The notes beneath the pieces were generated by a model. The model did no database searches, was not told where the DNA came from, and worked only from the letters and a program-made list of their open reading frames with translations. Shown here in pieces: positions 16,246 to 25,121 of a DNA stretch of 36,074 nucleotides. Both the position numbers and the translations under genes were made by a program. Origin of the DNA: Candidatus Freyrarchaeum guaymasense (GTDB lineage: Archaea; Asgardarchaeota; Jordarchaeia; Jordarchaeales; Freyrarchaeaceae); assembly GCA_030587405.1 (NCBI GenBank), contig JAUQZD010000042.1:1-36074 (forward strand), in the 5' to 3' direction. The number at the start of each line of letters is the position of its first letter. The first letter of the stretch is position 1.

Positions 16246-17721
16246 TTGAAGGTGTTATGGGTGGCTGCCATGCGTTTAGCATGCATCGGCGTGGCATTAA
16301 CCCTAGGGGCCGTCTCGCTCTGGCTTTTCGAGTTTAACGTTTTGAGCGGGGGTGTAGTAGCGGTGCTCTCATTCCTCCTCCTCACGCTGCTGGTGGGGTT
16401 CCCGTCGGCTTTCTCCGAGGCTTCCCTGTCACCTCTATCCCCAACCCTGCCAGGGTCGTTAAGAAGTGTGAGTCGCCGCTTGGAGATCCTAGGGTGGCTT
16501 GCTCTGGTGAACGCCATATGGATTTCCTCTCTACTATCAATCGTTGCCGGGTTGCTGCTGGCGGGGCAATCCCTCATCTCCACCCTTCCATGGCCTGCAA
16601 TGCTCCCTCCAACATACCTCACCGTTTCTCTCCTCTGGTTCTCGGGATTCCACCGCGCCGTGGGCTTCGCCTCCTTCTGGGCTACGGCTGCAGTCTTAGC
16701 CTTCGTTCTTAAGCCGTCTAAGAGAGCGGTTTTAACTAGGGCTGCCCTGCTGGCTGCCGCAGCCTCCCTCATGCTCGTAGCAGCCCTAAACGTGGCTTTA
16801 CCCGGAGGAGTGAACCCAGGAATAAACTATGTTGTTGAGGCATACTGGCCTGGCTGCTTCCTACCCTTACTTTTATCTCTCCCTGTTCTGGGCGTGGGGG
16901 CCGGCATGGGAGTTCTCCACCACCATGCCAGAGGGGAGGAAGACGTCGGCTTCCAAGCAACCCTTTACCCCCTAGCGGTCATAGGCCTCGTCTTCCTCTC
17001 CTCGATGGCGTTCTTTAGCGGTGGAGGTGCTTCAGGCCTAGTGGACGCTGAACGCTTCGCACTCCCACCAGTAAGCCCGTTAGGGGTTTTCTCCTGGTGG
17101 CTTGCATCCTCAGCCACCCTATCCACCCGTCACGGCCTCCTGGGACGGGTTGCCGTCGACTGTTTACTATGCGTGTTCACCATAGTGTCTGCTATGGGGG
17201 TTATAGGAGCCCTCGCCTCCGCCTCCTCCACCATCAAGGAGGAGCTTGGGGTTGGCAGAAGCGGCGCCATCACACTATCCGCTGCTCCGGCGGCAACCCT
17301 AAGCCTAGTCTTCACCCTTTTTTCTCCTTGGACCCAGCTGGTGTTCCTTTACTGGTGGTTTGCAGGAGTCAACATTTGCCTTGTGGCGCTAGCCGAGGTG
17401 GTGGCAGTCGGATGGGTTATGGGCGTGAGCCGCCCACTCAAGCAGCTCAACGTGGAAGCCACAGCACGCGTTAAGAGGCTCCTAGACGTAATCCTTCGGT
17501 TCGCAGCCACGCCAGCCCTGCTGGCCACGATCACCCTAACCGTCCTTTCAGCGTTACCTCACGTCTACCTTCTCGCACAGCCCCTCACCCCCCTTACCCC
17601 TCTCCCACCCCAAGATGTTTCAGCCATTTTCACCTGCTCGACGCTGGCTTGGCTCTCCTCATGTTTCACCGCCGCCTTCACCCTTAAATGGGCCGCCGAA
17701 AGGAGGCGAAGTAAAAAATGA
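16246..17721 (+). CDS. Polytopic membrane protein, possibly a divergent transporter of the NSS/LeuT type
   Basis: A 491-residue hydrophobic protein with roughly 11-12 predicted transmembrane helices, very few charges and short loops. I do not see a decisive family motif. The segment ASASSTIKEELGVGRSGA between two helices, and the late pattern of an aromatic helix followed by GWVMGVSRPLKQL, recall the C-terminal half of neurotransmitter:sodium symporters. The N-terminal unwound-helix motif of that family is not obvious. The start is a TTG with AAGGA five bases upstream; an ATG at 16270 is an alternative. It overlaps the next small membrane gene by four bases (ATGA), so the two are translationally coupled and may form one complex. 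Confidence 0.6.
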   Translation: MKVLWVAAMRLACIGVALTLGAVSLWLFEFNVLSGGVVAVLSFLLLTLLVGFPSAFSEASLSPLSPTLPGSLRSVSRRLEILGWLALVNAIWISSLLSIVAGLLLAGQSLISTLPWPAMLPPTYLTVSLLWFSGFHRAVGFASFWATAAVLAFVLKPSKRAVLTRAALLAAAASLMLVAALNVALPGGVNPGINYVVEAYWPGCFLPLLLSLPVLGVGAGMGVLHHHARGEEDVGFQATLYPLAVIGLVFLSSMAFFSGGGASGLVDAERFALPPVSPLGVFSWWLASSATLSTRHGLLGRVAVDCLLCVFTIVSAMGVIGALASASSTIKEELGVGRSGAITLSAAPAATLSLVFTLFSPWTQLVFLYWWFAGVNICLVALAEVVAVGWVMGVSRPLKQLNVEATARVKRLLDVILRFAATPALLATITLTVLSALPHVYLLAQPLTPLTPLPPQDVSAIFTCSTLAWLSSCFTAAFTLKWAAERRRSKK

Positions 17722-17942
17722 TTGAATGGTTCTTCAGGCTTATTTCGAGGTACGACGTTTACGGAGCCCTGATAATAGTCCTCCTCTCCGCCCTCCTCGG
17801 CTCGCTAGCATCCGTAGCGTTAAGGAAGATTGGCTACCTGACCCCCCTAGCCGCCGCAACCATAACGCTGGTAACCACCCTCTCCCTTGGAGGATTCACA
17901 GTCGTCCTCTACCTTAAATACCTCAGGAAGGTTAAACGTTAA
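17718..17942 (+). CDS. Small two-helix membrane protein coupled to the upstream transporter-like gene
   Basis: A protein of 74 residues with two hydrophobic helices (about residues 15-35 and 43-67) and a basic C-terminus (YLKYLRKVKR). Its ATG overlaps the stop of the large membrane protein (ATGA at 17718-17721). Small partner subunits are known for some symporters of the NSS family, so an accessory role is plausible but unproven. Its 3' end overlaps the 3' end of the convergent peptidase gene by 11 bases, so the two transcripts are complementary at their ends. Confidence 0.65.
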   Translation: MIEWFFRLISRYDVYGALIIVLLSALLGSLASVALRKIGYLTPLAAATITLVTTLSLGGFTVVLYLKYLRKVKR

Positions 17943-19272
17943 TGCCGGCTGCGTAGTTCTGAAGGTACCAGTACTCGTAGTACTTCTCCGGCGGCCTCTC
18001 CTTAGCTTCTACCTTGGCAACCTTGCTAGCCCACTCCCGGTACTTCTCGTAAGCCGCCCTAAAGCACCTGTCGGTTACCTCCCTCAGCTTTCTCCTTCTC
18101 CCTTCTCCTGAAGCCCCAAGACACTCCCTTCTCGCCCCGTAGGCTTCGTCTAGGAACCTTTTCTGGAGGGGCTCGATCTCGGCTCTCACCTCTCCAGCTA
18201 GGCGACTATACCCCTTCATGTGGATCATTCTGGCGAGCTTCTCGTGAACCCACCATGGGGAATCCTCGCTATACTTTCCCTCACCCCTGCTCAGCTCCTC
18301 GGGGACTCCAACCCCTCCCATGTATACCGGTATGTAGAGGCTTATGCATGGGGAGGACGATGGGGCAAACCAGTGTAAGTGTTCCTCGTCTGTCAAGTGG
18401 CCGACGTAGCTTCCAGCGGTGTTGCTCACAACGCCGGGGCCCGCATGCATGCAGATCGTCGCTTTCTCCTGCGTCCAAGGGTCCCAGCCTCCTCCCCCGT
18501 GATCCCTCAGAAAGTCCATCATTAACTCGACGTTTATCCTACCCTTGTTCTCCCTGAGCAGATTCATTGACCTTGCAAGCCTGCCGGCGGCCATCGCTAT
18601 GGACTCCATTTCACGGTCCCCGTAGCACCCTGCGAAGTTGAAATCCTTTCGGGACTCGCACCATCCCTTCTCGACTGCGTGCTCCACGAGCCCGGGGGAG
18701 GCGAGATCCCACCTTTCACCTATCGTGTAACAGTTCGAGATGGAACGCACGTCCCTAACCTTCTCAGCCACCCAGTACTTGTCGGCGGTCTCGAGAACCC
18801 ACGCCTCACGTGGGTCGGCGATTATGAATGAGTTGTGGTACATGAGCTGGAAGTTCGGGTTTGCGGAGCCACCCTGACCATACTTCTCAATCAGCTCGAC
18901 TATAACCTTTAAGGCTTTACGCGCCGTTTCAGCCCTTTCGAGGGCAAGCCTGAGGAGGTCCATTCCAAGGAGCCCCGTCTCCCTGTAGGGCTCCTTAGAC
19001 CAGACAGCCTCGTTTCCTATGGCGACGCCAAACTCGTTGACCCCCATCTCAGCCCCCCAAATCCAGTAAGGGCAGGAGAGGACGACCTCATACGTTTCAG
19101 GAACCTGGGGGATCTCGATGTAGGTGCATTTAACCGTTTCCCCCTCCGAGTGCTCCATTCTAGGAAAATACCTGAGAACCTGCGCTTCATTAGGATCCCT
19201 GTCACTGTTTTTACCGAAGATCACCGAGCCATCCTCCGTGGAGTTACCCAAAGCCACAAGCGTGTCGCACAC
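17932..19272 (-). CDS. C69-family peptidase/secernin-like N-terminal nucleophile hydrolase
   Basis: A 446-residue protein of the Ntn-hydrolase C69 group (bacterial dipeptidase A, secernins). The mature N-terminus would be Cys2 (MCDTLVALGNST), the usual nucleophile once Met is removed. FGKNSDRDPNEAQ follows directly and is a hallmark of the group, as are GVNEFGVAIGNEAV and the later NCYTIGERWD segment. It has no signal peptide, so it is likely a cytoplasmic peptidase or amidohydrolase. The start is GTG at 19272 with GGGTGG about six bases upstream. The substrate is unknown. Confidence 0.85.
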   Translation of the reverse strand: MCDTLVALGNSTEDGSVIFGKNSDRDPNEAQVLRYFPRMEHSEGETVKCTYIEIPQVPETYEVVLSCPYWIWGAEMGVNEFGVAIGNEAVWSKEPYRETGLLGMDLLRLALERAETARKALKVIVELIEKYGQGGSANPNFQLMYHNSFIIADPREAWVLETADKYWVAEKVRDVRSISNCYTIGERWDLASPGLVEHAVEKGWCESRKDFNFAGCYGDREMESIAMAAGRLARSMNLLRENKGRINVELMMDFLRDHGGGGWDPWTQEKATICMHAGPGVVSNTAGSYVGHLTDEEHLHWFAPSSSPCISLYIPVYMGGVGVPEELSRGEGKYSEDSPWWVHEKLARMIHMKGYSRLAGEVRAEIEPLQKRFLDEAYGARRECLGASGEGRRRKLREVTDRCFRAAYEKYREWASKVAKVEAKERPPEKYYEYWYLQNYAAGINV

Positions 19273-19639
19273 TTAAACCACCCTTAAAATGATAATCCCT
19301 AATGGGTTTTTTAATTTCCTCCCTAAAGGCAACTATGGTGGGAGCGCCCAATGCACAACAACCCTCATAGTGTTGAAGACGTAAGGGAAACATCGCCATG
19401 AACTTTGGCGTTAAAGCGGCTTGACAGCTACAAGGGATTTATAGAAGGCTTTCAATCATTCTTAAAACGCTACGGACCGCCAACCTCGGAAAGACGATCA
19501 AATGTCCTCCTCTAAATCGAGCAGCTAAAAGTTCTCTGGCGCTTCTACACGGCTTATACTCTCCCCAGAGCAGCTTTAAAAGCGAAGGGGAATAGTTGGG
19601 TTTTAAGGATCTGTTAACTTATTGTTGGCACAACGGTTG
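19273..19639. other. Intergenic stretch with no clear gene
   Basis: About 370 bases. A short open plus-strand stretch (about 19404-19517, containing SYKGFIEGFQSFLKRYGPP) reads like protein but lacks a start and is closed on both sides by stops, so it may be a remnant. The left end carries the upstream region of the C69 gene. I see no RNA gene. Confidence 0.35.
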
Positions 19640-19742
19640 GCGGATAAACGAAGCCCACGAAGTGGGTTTGGGTGGGCCGAAGGCGAACCGTTTGTCCGCT
19701 GTTAAGTGACCGAGCGGAGCGAGGCAAGGCAACGAAGTTGCC
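19640..19742. repeat. Cluster of GNA-triloop hairpins next to katG
   Basis: Four short hairpins in about 100 bases share a GNA loop: AAGCCCAC-GAA-GTGGGTTT (19651-19669), GCC-GAA-GGC (19676-19684), GC-GGA-GC (19714-19720) and GGCAAC-GAA-GTTGCC (19728-19742). The first two are enclosed by an 11-pair stem with one G-T pair, GCGGATAAACG (19640-19650) with CGTTTGTCCGC (19689-19699). The element lies 30-130 bases past the katG stop on the side transcribed from katG. It could be a 3' UTR structure, a small RNA or a mobile repeat. Which strand acts is unknown. Confidence 0.55.
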
Positions 19743-19771
19743 GCAGGACCCGCCGTCGCCATAAATTTGTA

Positions 19772-21973
19772 TCATCCTACGTTCCCCATCCTTAAATCGA
19801 ACCTGTCGAGATTCATAACCTTGACCCATGCTTTTACGAAGTCCTTAACGAATTTTTCCATTGCATCATCGCATGCATAAACCTCTGCCACAGCTCTAAG
19901 CTCATCATGATGCCCGAAAATAAGATCAACTCGTGTTGCTTTCCATCTTAGCTCTCCAGTTTTTCCGTCAAAACCTTCAAAGGTATAACGATGCCCATCA
20001 GCCTGCCTCCATTCCGTATTCATGTCGAGCAAATTGACAAAGAAATCGTTGGTAAGCACTCTTGGCTTATCTGTAAGAACACCATATTTTTCATATCTGT
20101 AAACGGCTCCGAGGACCCTCAGCCCACCGACAAGAACTACCATTTCCGGTACGGTAAGGGTTAAAAGGTGGGCCTTATCAACAAGGAAATACTCTGGAGT
20201 GGTGTAAATGTTCTCCCCGCTAATAGTTTCCGGATATTTGAAGTAGTTCCTGAACCCGTCAGCAAACGGCTCTATCCTCTCATAGAATTCAACCTCAACC
20301 TGCTCCTGCGATGCATCCACCCTTCCGGGAGTGAATGGAACCTTCACGTTTATACCGGCATCACCGGCGGCTTTTTCTATAGCAGCACAGCCTCCAAGGA
20401 CAATAAGATCCGCTATAGATAACCTTTTTCTACTCCTTTTTCTTTCCTGCTCTTCGTTGAACTCCTTCTGGATTTTTTCATAAACCTTGATTATTTTCTT
20501 CAAATCTTCAGGATGGTTGACCTCCCATTCATTCATCGGATAAAGTCTTATTCTGGCTCCGTTTGCCCCTCCTCTTCTGTCAGAATTTCTGTAAGTTGAA
20601 GCAGATGCCCATGCGGTGTAAACAAGCTGGGAAATACTCAATCCTGAAGCAAGAATCCTCTTTTTCAGCTCCTCAATATCATTTTCATCAATTAACTCGT
20701 AATCCCTTTTAGGAAGCGGATCCTGCCAGATAAACTCTTCTTCTGGCACATAGGGGCCAACATAGAGGATTTTGGGGCCCATATCCCTGTGTGTGAGCTT
20801 GAACCATGCTCTTGCAAAAGCTTTTTCAAACTCTTCAGGGTTTTCTAAAAATCTTCTGGATATTCGGGCATATTTCTCATCGTATCTAAGAGCTAAATCA
20901 GCGGTAAGCATCCTGGGCTTGTGCTTTTTGTCGGGGTTGTGGGCGTCAGGAATTATTTCAGGCGCATTTTTGGCAACCCATTGGGGTTTTCCTGCCGGAC
21001 TTGTTTCTATTTCCCACTCATATTTAAAGAGCAAATGAAGATAATGAACCCCGAACTTTGTGGGTGTAGGAGACCAGACAAGTTCAAAGCCGGAGGTGAA
21101 GGTGTTGGGCCCCTTTCCCGTCTTATAGTCAAATTTCCATCCCAACCCCTGTTGTTCTATTGGGGAAGAGGACGGATCTGGGCCCAGGTATTTATCTGAC
21201 GCTGCTCCGTGGCATTTCCCAAAGGAATGTCCACCGGCAATTAAAGCAACAGTCTCCTCATCATTCATACCCATGTTACTAAAAGCCGCTCTTATTTCTT
21301 GAGCAGATGCTTTTGGGTCAGGAACTCCTCCAGGCCCTGCTGGATTGACGTAAATAAGCCCCATTTCAGTAGCAGCGAAAGGCTCTCTGAGTTTCCCCTC
21401 TACAAATCGTTCCTTCGCCGTGAGCATCTCTTCCTCTTTCCCCCAGTCGGGGCTTTCATCAGGCTCGAATATGTCTTCTCTACCAAGCCCAAAGCCGATA
21501 ATCTTTACACCCATATCCTCAAGAGCAACGGTTCCGGCAAGAATTATCAAATCAGCCCATGAAAGCTTTCTTCCGTATTTCTTCTTAATGGGCCAGAGAA
21601 GCCTTATAGCTTTGTCAAGGTTGATGTTATCGGGCCAGTTGATTCTCGGTGGAAAATGAATGCTTCCATCTCTCCCTCCTCCTCTTCCATCAAAAATTCT
21701 GTAACTTCCAGCACTATGCCAGGCAAGTCTGATAAAAAGAGGACCATAATGCCCGAAGTCAGCAGGCCACCAGTCCTGAGATTTTCTCATAAGGTCTTTT
21801 AAATCTTTTATAACAGCATCAACATTCAGTTCCTTGACTTCTTTCAAGTAGTCGTACTCTAGTCCATAAGGGTTGGAGTTTGGGCAGTTTTGCCTCAAAA
21901 TTTTCAAGTTCAGCCGGTTCGGCCACCAGTCGGTTATCCACCTTTTTCTATGCCTAGATTCCTTTCCTTCCAT
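19772..21973 (-). CDS. katG: Catalase-peroxidase
   Basis: Bifunctional haem enzyme that destroys hydrogen peroxide and has a broad peroxidase activity, 733 residues as usual for the duplicated-domain KatG. The distal site is intact (RLAWHSAG: Arg82, Trp85, His86), the proximal haem ligand is His248 ([12 protein letters not shown]), and the Trp85-Tyr207-Met233 cross-link residues are all present. The C-terminal domain is complete. Its codon use is AT-richer (AAA, GAA, GAT common) than the AAG/GAG-rich neighbours, which points to acquisition from bacteria. A recombinase remnant stands upstream and a hairpin cluster downstream. GAGGT lies six bases before the ATG. It suggests exposure to oxygen or peroxide in an otherwise anaerobic-looking gene set. 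Confidence 0.96.
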   Translation of the reverse strand: MEGKESRHRKRWITDWWPNRLNLKILRQNCPNSNPYGLEYDYLKEVKELNVDAVIKDLKDLMRKSQDWWPADFGHYGPLFIRLAWHSAGSYRIFDGRGGGRDGSIHFPPRINWPDNINLDKAIRLLWPIKKKYGRKLSWADLIILAGTVALEDMGVKIIGFGLGREDIFEPDESPDWGKEEEMLTAKERFVEGKLREPFAATEMGLIYVNPAGPGGVPDPKASAQEIRAAFSNMGMNDEETVALIAGGHSFGKCHGAASDKYLGPDPSSSPIEQQGLGWKFDYKTGKGPNTFTSGFELVWSPTPTKFGVHYLHLLFKYEWEIETSPAGKPQWVAKNAPEIIPDAHNPDKKHKPRMLTADLALRYDEKYARISRRFLENPEEFEKAFARAWFKLTHRDMGPKILYVGPYVPEEEFIWQDPLPKRDYELIDENDIEELKKRILASGLSISQLVYTAWASASTYRNSDRRGGANGARIRLYPMNEWEVNHPEDLKKIIKVYEKIQKEFNEEQERKRSRKRLSIADLIVLGGCAAIEKAAGDAGINVKVPFTPGRVDASQEQVEVEFYERIEPFADGFRNYFKYPETISGENIYTTPEYFLVDKAHLLTLTVPEMVVLVGGLRVLGAVYRYEKYGVLTDKPRVLTNDFFVNLLDMNTEWRQADGHRYTFEGFDGKTGELRWKATRVDLIFGHHDELRAVAEVYACDDAMEKFVKDFVKAWVKVMNLDRFDLRMGNVG

Positions 21974-22000
21974 TTTATAACCTCATTCTTTAAATCCTTT

Positions 22001-22010
22001 TTTTAAATCC
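22001..22010 (-). promoter_or_regulatory. Putative TATA box of katG
   Basis: GGATTTAAAA on the minus strand lies about 28-37 bases before the katG ATG at 21973. A second copy of GATTTAAAG lies closer to the start. Placement fits an archaeal promoter with a very short leader, so the acquired gene has an archaeal-type promoter. Seen by eye. Confidence 0.45.
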
Positions 22011-22061
22011 CTTCCGAAAGTTAAATATTTTCTTCTCCAATTTGATGGGAAGCTATCATTG

Positions 22062-22285
22062 GCTAAGAAGGGCTTGAAATTGCCTTTGGTATTAAGCAGA
22101 GAAGAGATAAGCAATAAGCAAATGATGGAAGTTACTACAAACATTAGGCACAAGCTTGTTTTGATGTTTCCTTACTACGCTGGCCTCCGCTTAGATGAGG
22201 TTAGAAATCTGAAATGGCAGGACATAGACTAGAACTAGATTTTGATAGGGGTATCATTCTAATGGGTCGGAGATGGAAACTCAAT
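22062..22285 (+). pseudogene. Remnant of a XerA-type tyrosine recombinase
   Basis: The plus strand encodes LPLVLSREEIS, then a helix NIRHKLVLMF, then YYAGLRLDEVRNLKWQDID. This is the start of the catalytic domain of archaeal XerA/phage-type integrases, with the first catalytic Arg in GLRLDEV. A stop at 22230-22232 closes the frame, but the next part of the domain continues in a neighbouring frame (LDFDRGIILMG, about 22235-22270). It then fades into AT-rich sequence. The N-terminal domain and the C-terminal catalytic residues (His-X-X-Arg, Tyr) are gone. The fragment is about 60-90 bases upstream of katG, which fits katG having arrived on an integrated element. Confidence 0.7.
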
Positions 22286-22356
22286 TTTTTTATTTTTTAC
22301 ATCCCACCAACAATAAGCTAACAGAACCGGTTTTAAATCCCTTTTTAACGTTCAGG

Positions 22357-22572
22357 TTACTCCCTAACTATTAGGTATATTATTAACCCTAGTATTCCTG
22401 TGAGTAGGACTATTATCAGCCAGAGTTCAGCCTCCATCCCTCTATCCCTTGCATCCCTGTAAACCCACACTGCTATTATCACATCAACAATGATCAAAGC
22501 GCCAACAACTATCATCCATACAACCATGAGCAGGCTGGCCATGAAGAACTGTGCAGGAAACACGTCCAGCAT
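22357..22572 (-). CDS. Small PLDc_N-like membrane protein
   Basis: A 71-residue protein with two hydrophobic helices separated by a charged turn (VYRDARDRGMEAELW) and ending LLTGILGLIIYLIVRE. This is the pattern of the phospholipase D-nuclease N-terminal (PLDc_N) domain found as a stand-alone small membrane protein in many archaea. The function is unknown. A strong ribosome site (GGAGGGGAG) precedes the ATG. It has no partner gene in the same orientation. Confidence 0.65.
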   Translation of the reverse strand: MLDVFPAQFFMASLLMVVWMIVVGALIIVDVIIAVWVYRDARDRGMEAELWLIIVLLTGILGLIIYLIVRE

Positions 22573-22718
22573 CTTTTCTCCCCTCCACCACTCCTTCTTA
22601 GCTTGATTTAAAGGTTTCGAAGGCTTCTTCTATCGGACAACTATCCTAACTCAGGGAAAAGGAAATATTATTTTGTCGCTGATATGGGGTTGATGGCTTC
22701 TTGGAGGGATTTCATTTC

Positions 22719-23591
22719 ATGGCTCGCGGGTTTGGAAGCCAGTCCATGATTGCCCCTCTCAAAAAGGCCCTCCTCAGGAGTCCCATCGAGGAGGATGAGC
22801 ACGTGAAGGACTGGAGGAAGTGGGGCTACTATAGGAAGCCTGACGTTGAGCGTGCAAGAGAAGAACACGAAATGTTCATGGAGACCTTAAGGTGTGAAGG
22901 CGTCCAAGTCTTCCTTGTAGAAGACAGCTGTAAGGAGCGCTTGGACGCCGTGTTCACCAGCGACACGGCTACAGTGACTGATAAGGGGGCCGTAATCCTC
23001 AGGATGGGTAAGGAGCTAAGGAGGGGGGAGGAAGAGGAGGTGAGGAGGAGGCTGGTGGAGCTCGGCGTCCCCATACTTGGAGAGATCCACGGGGATGCAA
23101 CGCTTGAAGGAGGAGACATACTATGGTTAGACCGGAGAACGGTGGTTGTAGGCCGATCATACCGGTCAAACAGCCTAGGGTTCGACCAGTTCAAACACCT
23201 CGTTGAAGGATTCGTTGAAGTGGTGGAGCAGGTGGACCTGCCACACTGGCATGGCCCGGGAAAATGCCTCCACCTCCTCTCCCTGATAAGCATGGTAGAC
23301 GAGGACTTAGCCGTAGCCTACCCTGAGCTAATCCCGGTCCCCCTCGCCGAGAAACTCAGGCTCAGAGGCGTCAAACTGATAACAGTCCCACCCAGCGAGT
23401 TCAAGACGCAAGGCTGCAACGTATTAACCCTAAAGCCTAGGAAGTGCGTGATGGTTGCTGGAAACACGGAAACTAGGAGGGCGCTGGAGAGGGAAGGGGC
23501 GGAAGTGATAGAGTTTGAAGGGGAGGAAATATGCATTAACAGGGAGGGTGGGCCAACCTGCATGGTATGCTCGATCCTAAGAGAATACTAA
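22719..23591 (+). CDS. DDAH/arginine-deiminase superfamily amidinohydrolase
   Basis: A 290-residue member of the guanidino-group modifying superfamily, closest in pattern to dimethylarginine dimethylaminohydrolase, which turns N-methylated arginines into citrulline and a methylamine. GGDILWLDRRTVVVGRSYRSN (in part), His in CLHLLSLIS and a C-terminal nucleophile Cys281 (GGPTCMVC) follow the family order of Glu/Asp, His and Cys. Arginine deiminase or another amidinohydrolase activity cannot be excluded. The ATG at 22719 is chosen because GGAGGG lies about 10 bases upstream, whereas the TTG at 22701 overlaps that site. A methylamine released by such an enzyme would be of interest next to the methyltransferase locus, but that link is inference. 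Confidence 0.75.
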   Translation: MARGFGSQSMIAPLKKALLRSPIEEDEHVKDWRKWGYYRKPDVERAREEHEMFMETLRCEGVQVFLVEDSCKERLDAVFTSDTATVTDKGAVILRMGKELRRGEEEEVRRRLVELGVPILGEIHGDATLEGGDILWLDRRTVVVGRSYRSNSLGFDQFKHLVEGFVEVVEQVDLPHWHGPGKCLHLLSLISMVDEDLAVAYPELIPVPLAEKLRLRGVKLITVPPSEFKTQGCNVLTLKPRKCVMVAGNTETRRALEREGAEVIEFEGEEICINREGGPTCMVCSILREY

Positions 23592-23645
23592 AGCAAGATT
23601 CAACATGGGAGCGAAGGAGAAAAAATGGGTTTAGAGGTGGCAAAA

Positions 23646-25043
23646 TTACTTGGCAGCCACCCACGGGTACATTTCCTTAAGCTGTGCTATGGCTTCCTTC
23701 ACCTTCTCCGTTGGATACTCGTAGGCTTGCAGCTGGCCATTGTTGTATGCATCGTACGCCTGCAGGTCGAAGAACCCGTGGCCGCAGAGCGGGAAGAATA
23801 TCGTCTTCTCCTCGCCTGTCTCCCTACACCTGATAGCCTCGTCTACTACGGCTTTGATCGCGTGTGCGGGCTCCGGAGCCGTAAGCAACCCCTCACTCTT
23901 AACGAAGAGTGTTGCAGCATCGAAGACCTCAACTTGATTGTAAGCCACAGCCTTCACGTGTCCCTCCACGTTGAGCAAGCACAGGGTTGGAGCCATCCCA
24001 TGGTAGCGTAAGCCTCCAGCGTGGATGGGTGGAGGTATGAACATGTGCCCGAGCGTGTGCATCTTCAGGAGCGGGGTTAGCCGTGCTGTGTCCCCGTGAT
24101 CGTACATGTAGTAGCCCTTCGTCACCGTCGGGCATGCCTTAGGCTCAACAGCGACGAACTCGACGTCCTTAGGCGCCCTCCCTGAAACCTTATCATAGTA
24201 GAACGGCCAGAACGTCCCCGAGAAGCTGCTGCCTCCTCCTATGCACCCTACGACCACGTCTGGGTAGTCGTCGACGAGCTCAAACTGCCTCTTAGCCTCC
24301 AACCCTATCACGGTTTGGTGAATTAGAACGTGGTTAAGCACGCTTCCGAGAGTGTACTTAGTGTTCTCACTGCTTAAAGCGTCCTCGATGGCTTCACTTA
24401 TCGCAACGCCCAGGCTTCCCGGGTTATCAGGGTCGCTTCTCAAGATGCGCCTGCCAAACTCCGTCCTCTCACTTGGACTCGGCAGCACCTCAGCCCCCCA
24501 GCACTCCATGAGGATCCTCCTATACGGCTTCTGCTGATAGCTCACCTTAACCATGTAAACGGTCGCATCCATGCCGAACATCGCGCAGCCAAAGGCTAGG
24601 GCGGATCCCCACTGCCCGGCTCCGGTCTCCGTAGTGAGCCGCTCAACACCCTCCTTCATGTTGTAGTACGCCTGAGCCACGGCTGTGTTTGGCTTGTGGC
24701 TTCCCGGGGGGCTAACCCCCTCATACTTGAAGTATATTTTCGCCGGCGTCTTCAGGGCTCTCTCAAGGTTCACAGCCCTGTAAAGGGGGGTTGGCCTCCA
24801 TATCCTGTACACCTCCCTCACTTCATCAGGTATTCTTATCCATCTCTCCTGGCTGACCTCCTGCCTCACAAGCTCCTTTGCGAATATCTGCTCCAGCGTA
24901 CTTGGGTTTATAGGCTCCCCGTCGGGGCCTAAGGGTGGCGGGAGCGGCTTCGGCAAGTCGGGGAGTATGTTATACCATTGCTTGGGTATTTCCTCCTCTT
25001 CAAGCAAGATCTTCCTTTGCTGCACGTTTTCCACCTTTCCCAC
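23646..25043 (-). CDS. trpB2: Tryptophan synthase beta chain-like protein TrpB2
   Basis: PLP-dependent enzyme that joins indole and serine to tryptophan. TrpB2 proteins differ from TrpB1 in a longer N-terminus and weak interaction with TrpA. The 465-residue length, the [14 protein letters not shown] segment and the PLP lysine Lys117 in [10 protein letters not shown] identify the TrpB2 group, as does the phosphate loop [10 protein letters not shown]. No trpA or other trp genes are nearby, so it may salvage indole or act as a serine-consuming enzyme. GTG at 25043 is used; a GTG at 25025 has a closer GGTGG ribosome site and would shorten the protein by six residues. It is divergent from the ACT regulator gene and shares a 77-base promoter region with it. 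Confidence 0.9.
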   Translation of the reverse strand: MGKVENVQQRKILLEEEEIPKQWYNILPDLPKPLPPPLGPDGEPINPSTLEQIFAKELVRQEVSQERWIRIPDEVREVYRIWRPTPLYRAVNLERALKTPAKIYFKYEGVSPPGSHKPNTAVAQAYYNMKEGVERLTTETGAGQWGSALAFGCAMFGMDATVYMVKVSYQQKPYRRILMECWGAEVLPSPSERTEFGRRILRSDPDNPGSLGVAISEAIEDALSSENTKYTLGSVLNHVLIHQTVIGLEAKRQFELVDDYPDVVVGCIGGGSSFSGTFWPFYYDKVSGRAPKDVEFVAVEPKACPTVTKGYYMYDHGDTARLTPLLKMHTLGHMFIPPPIHAGGLRYHGMAPTLCLLNVEGHVKAVAYNQVEVFDAATLFVKSEGLLTAPEPAHAIKAVVDEAIRCRETGEEKTIFFPLCGHGFFDLQAYDAYNNGQLQAYEYPTEKVKEAIAQLKEMYPWVAAK

Positions 25044-25087
25044 TGTGCATTCATCACGGCTTTTACGAACACAAGTATCTGTAAAGG

Positions 25088-25121
25088 TTAAATTTAAATC
25101 TTACGTGTACATAAATGTACA
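25088..25121. promoter_or_regulatory. Divergent TATA element and TGTACA-TAAA-TGTACA operator candidate
   Basis: TTAAATTTAAAT (25088-25099) is nearly symmetric and can serve as TATA box in both directions, for trpB2 and for the ACT regulator. Eight bases further on, TGTACA (25106-25111), four bases TAAA, and TGTACA again (25116-25121) form a 16-base near-palindrome lying between the TATA and the regulator's start codon, which it overlaps. A protein bound there would block transcription of the regulator, a classic autoregulation layout, and could affect trpB2. Confidence 0.55.
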
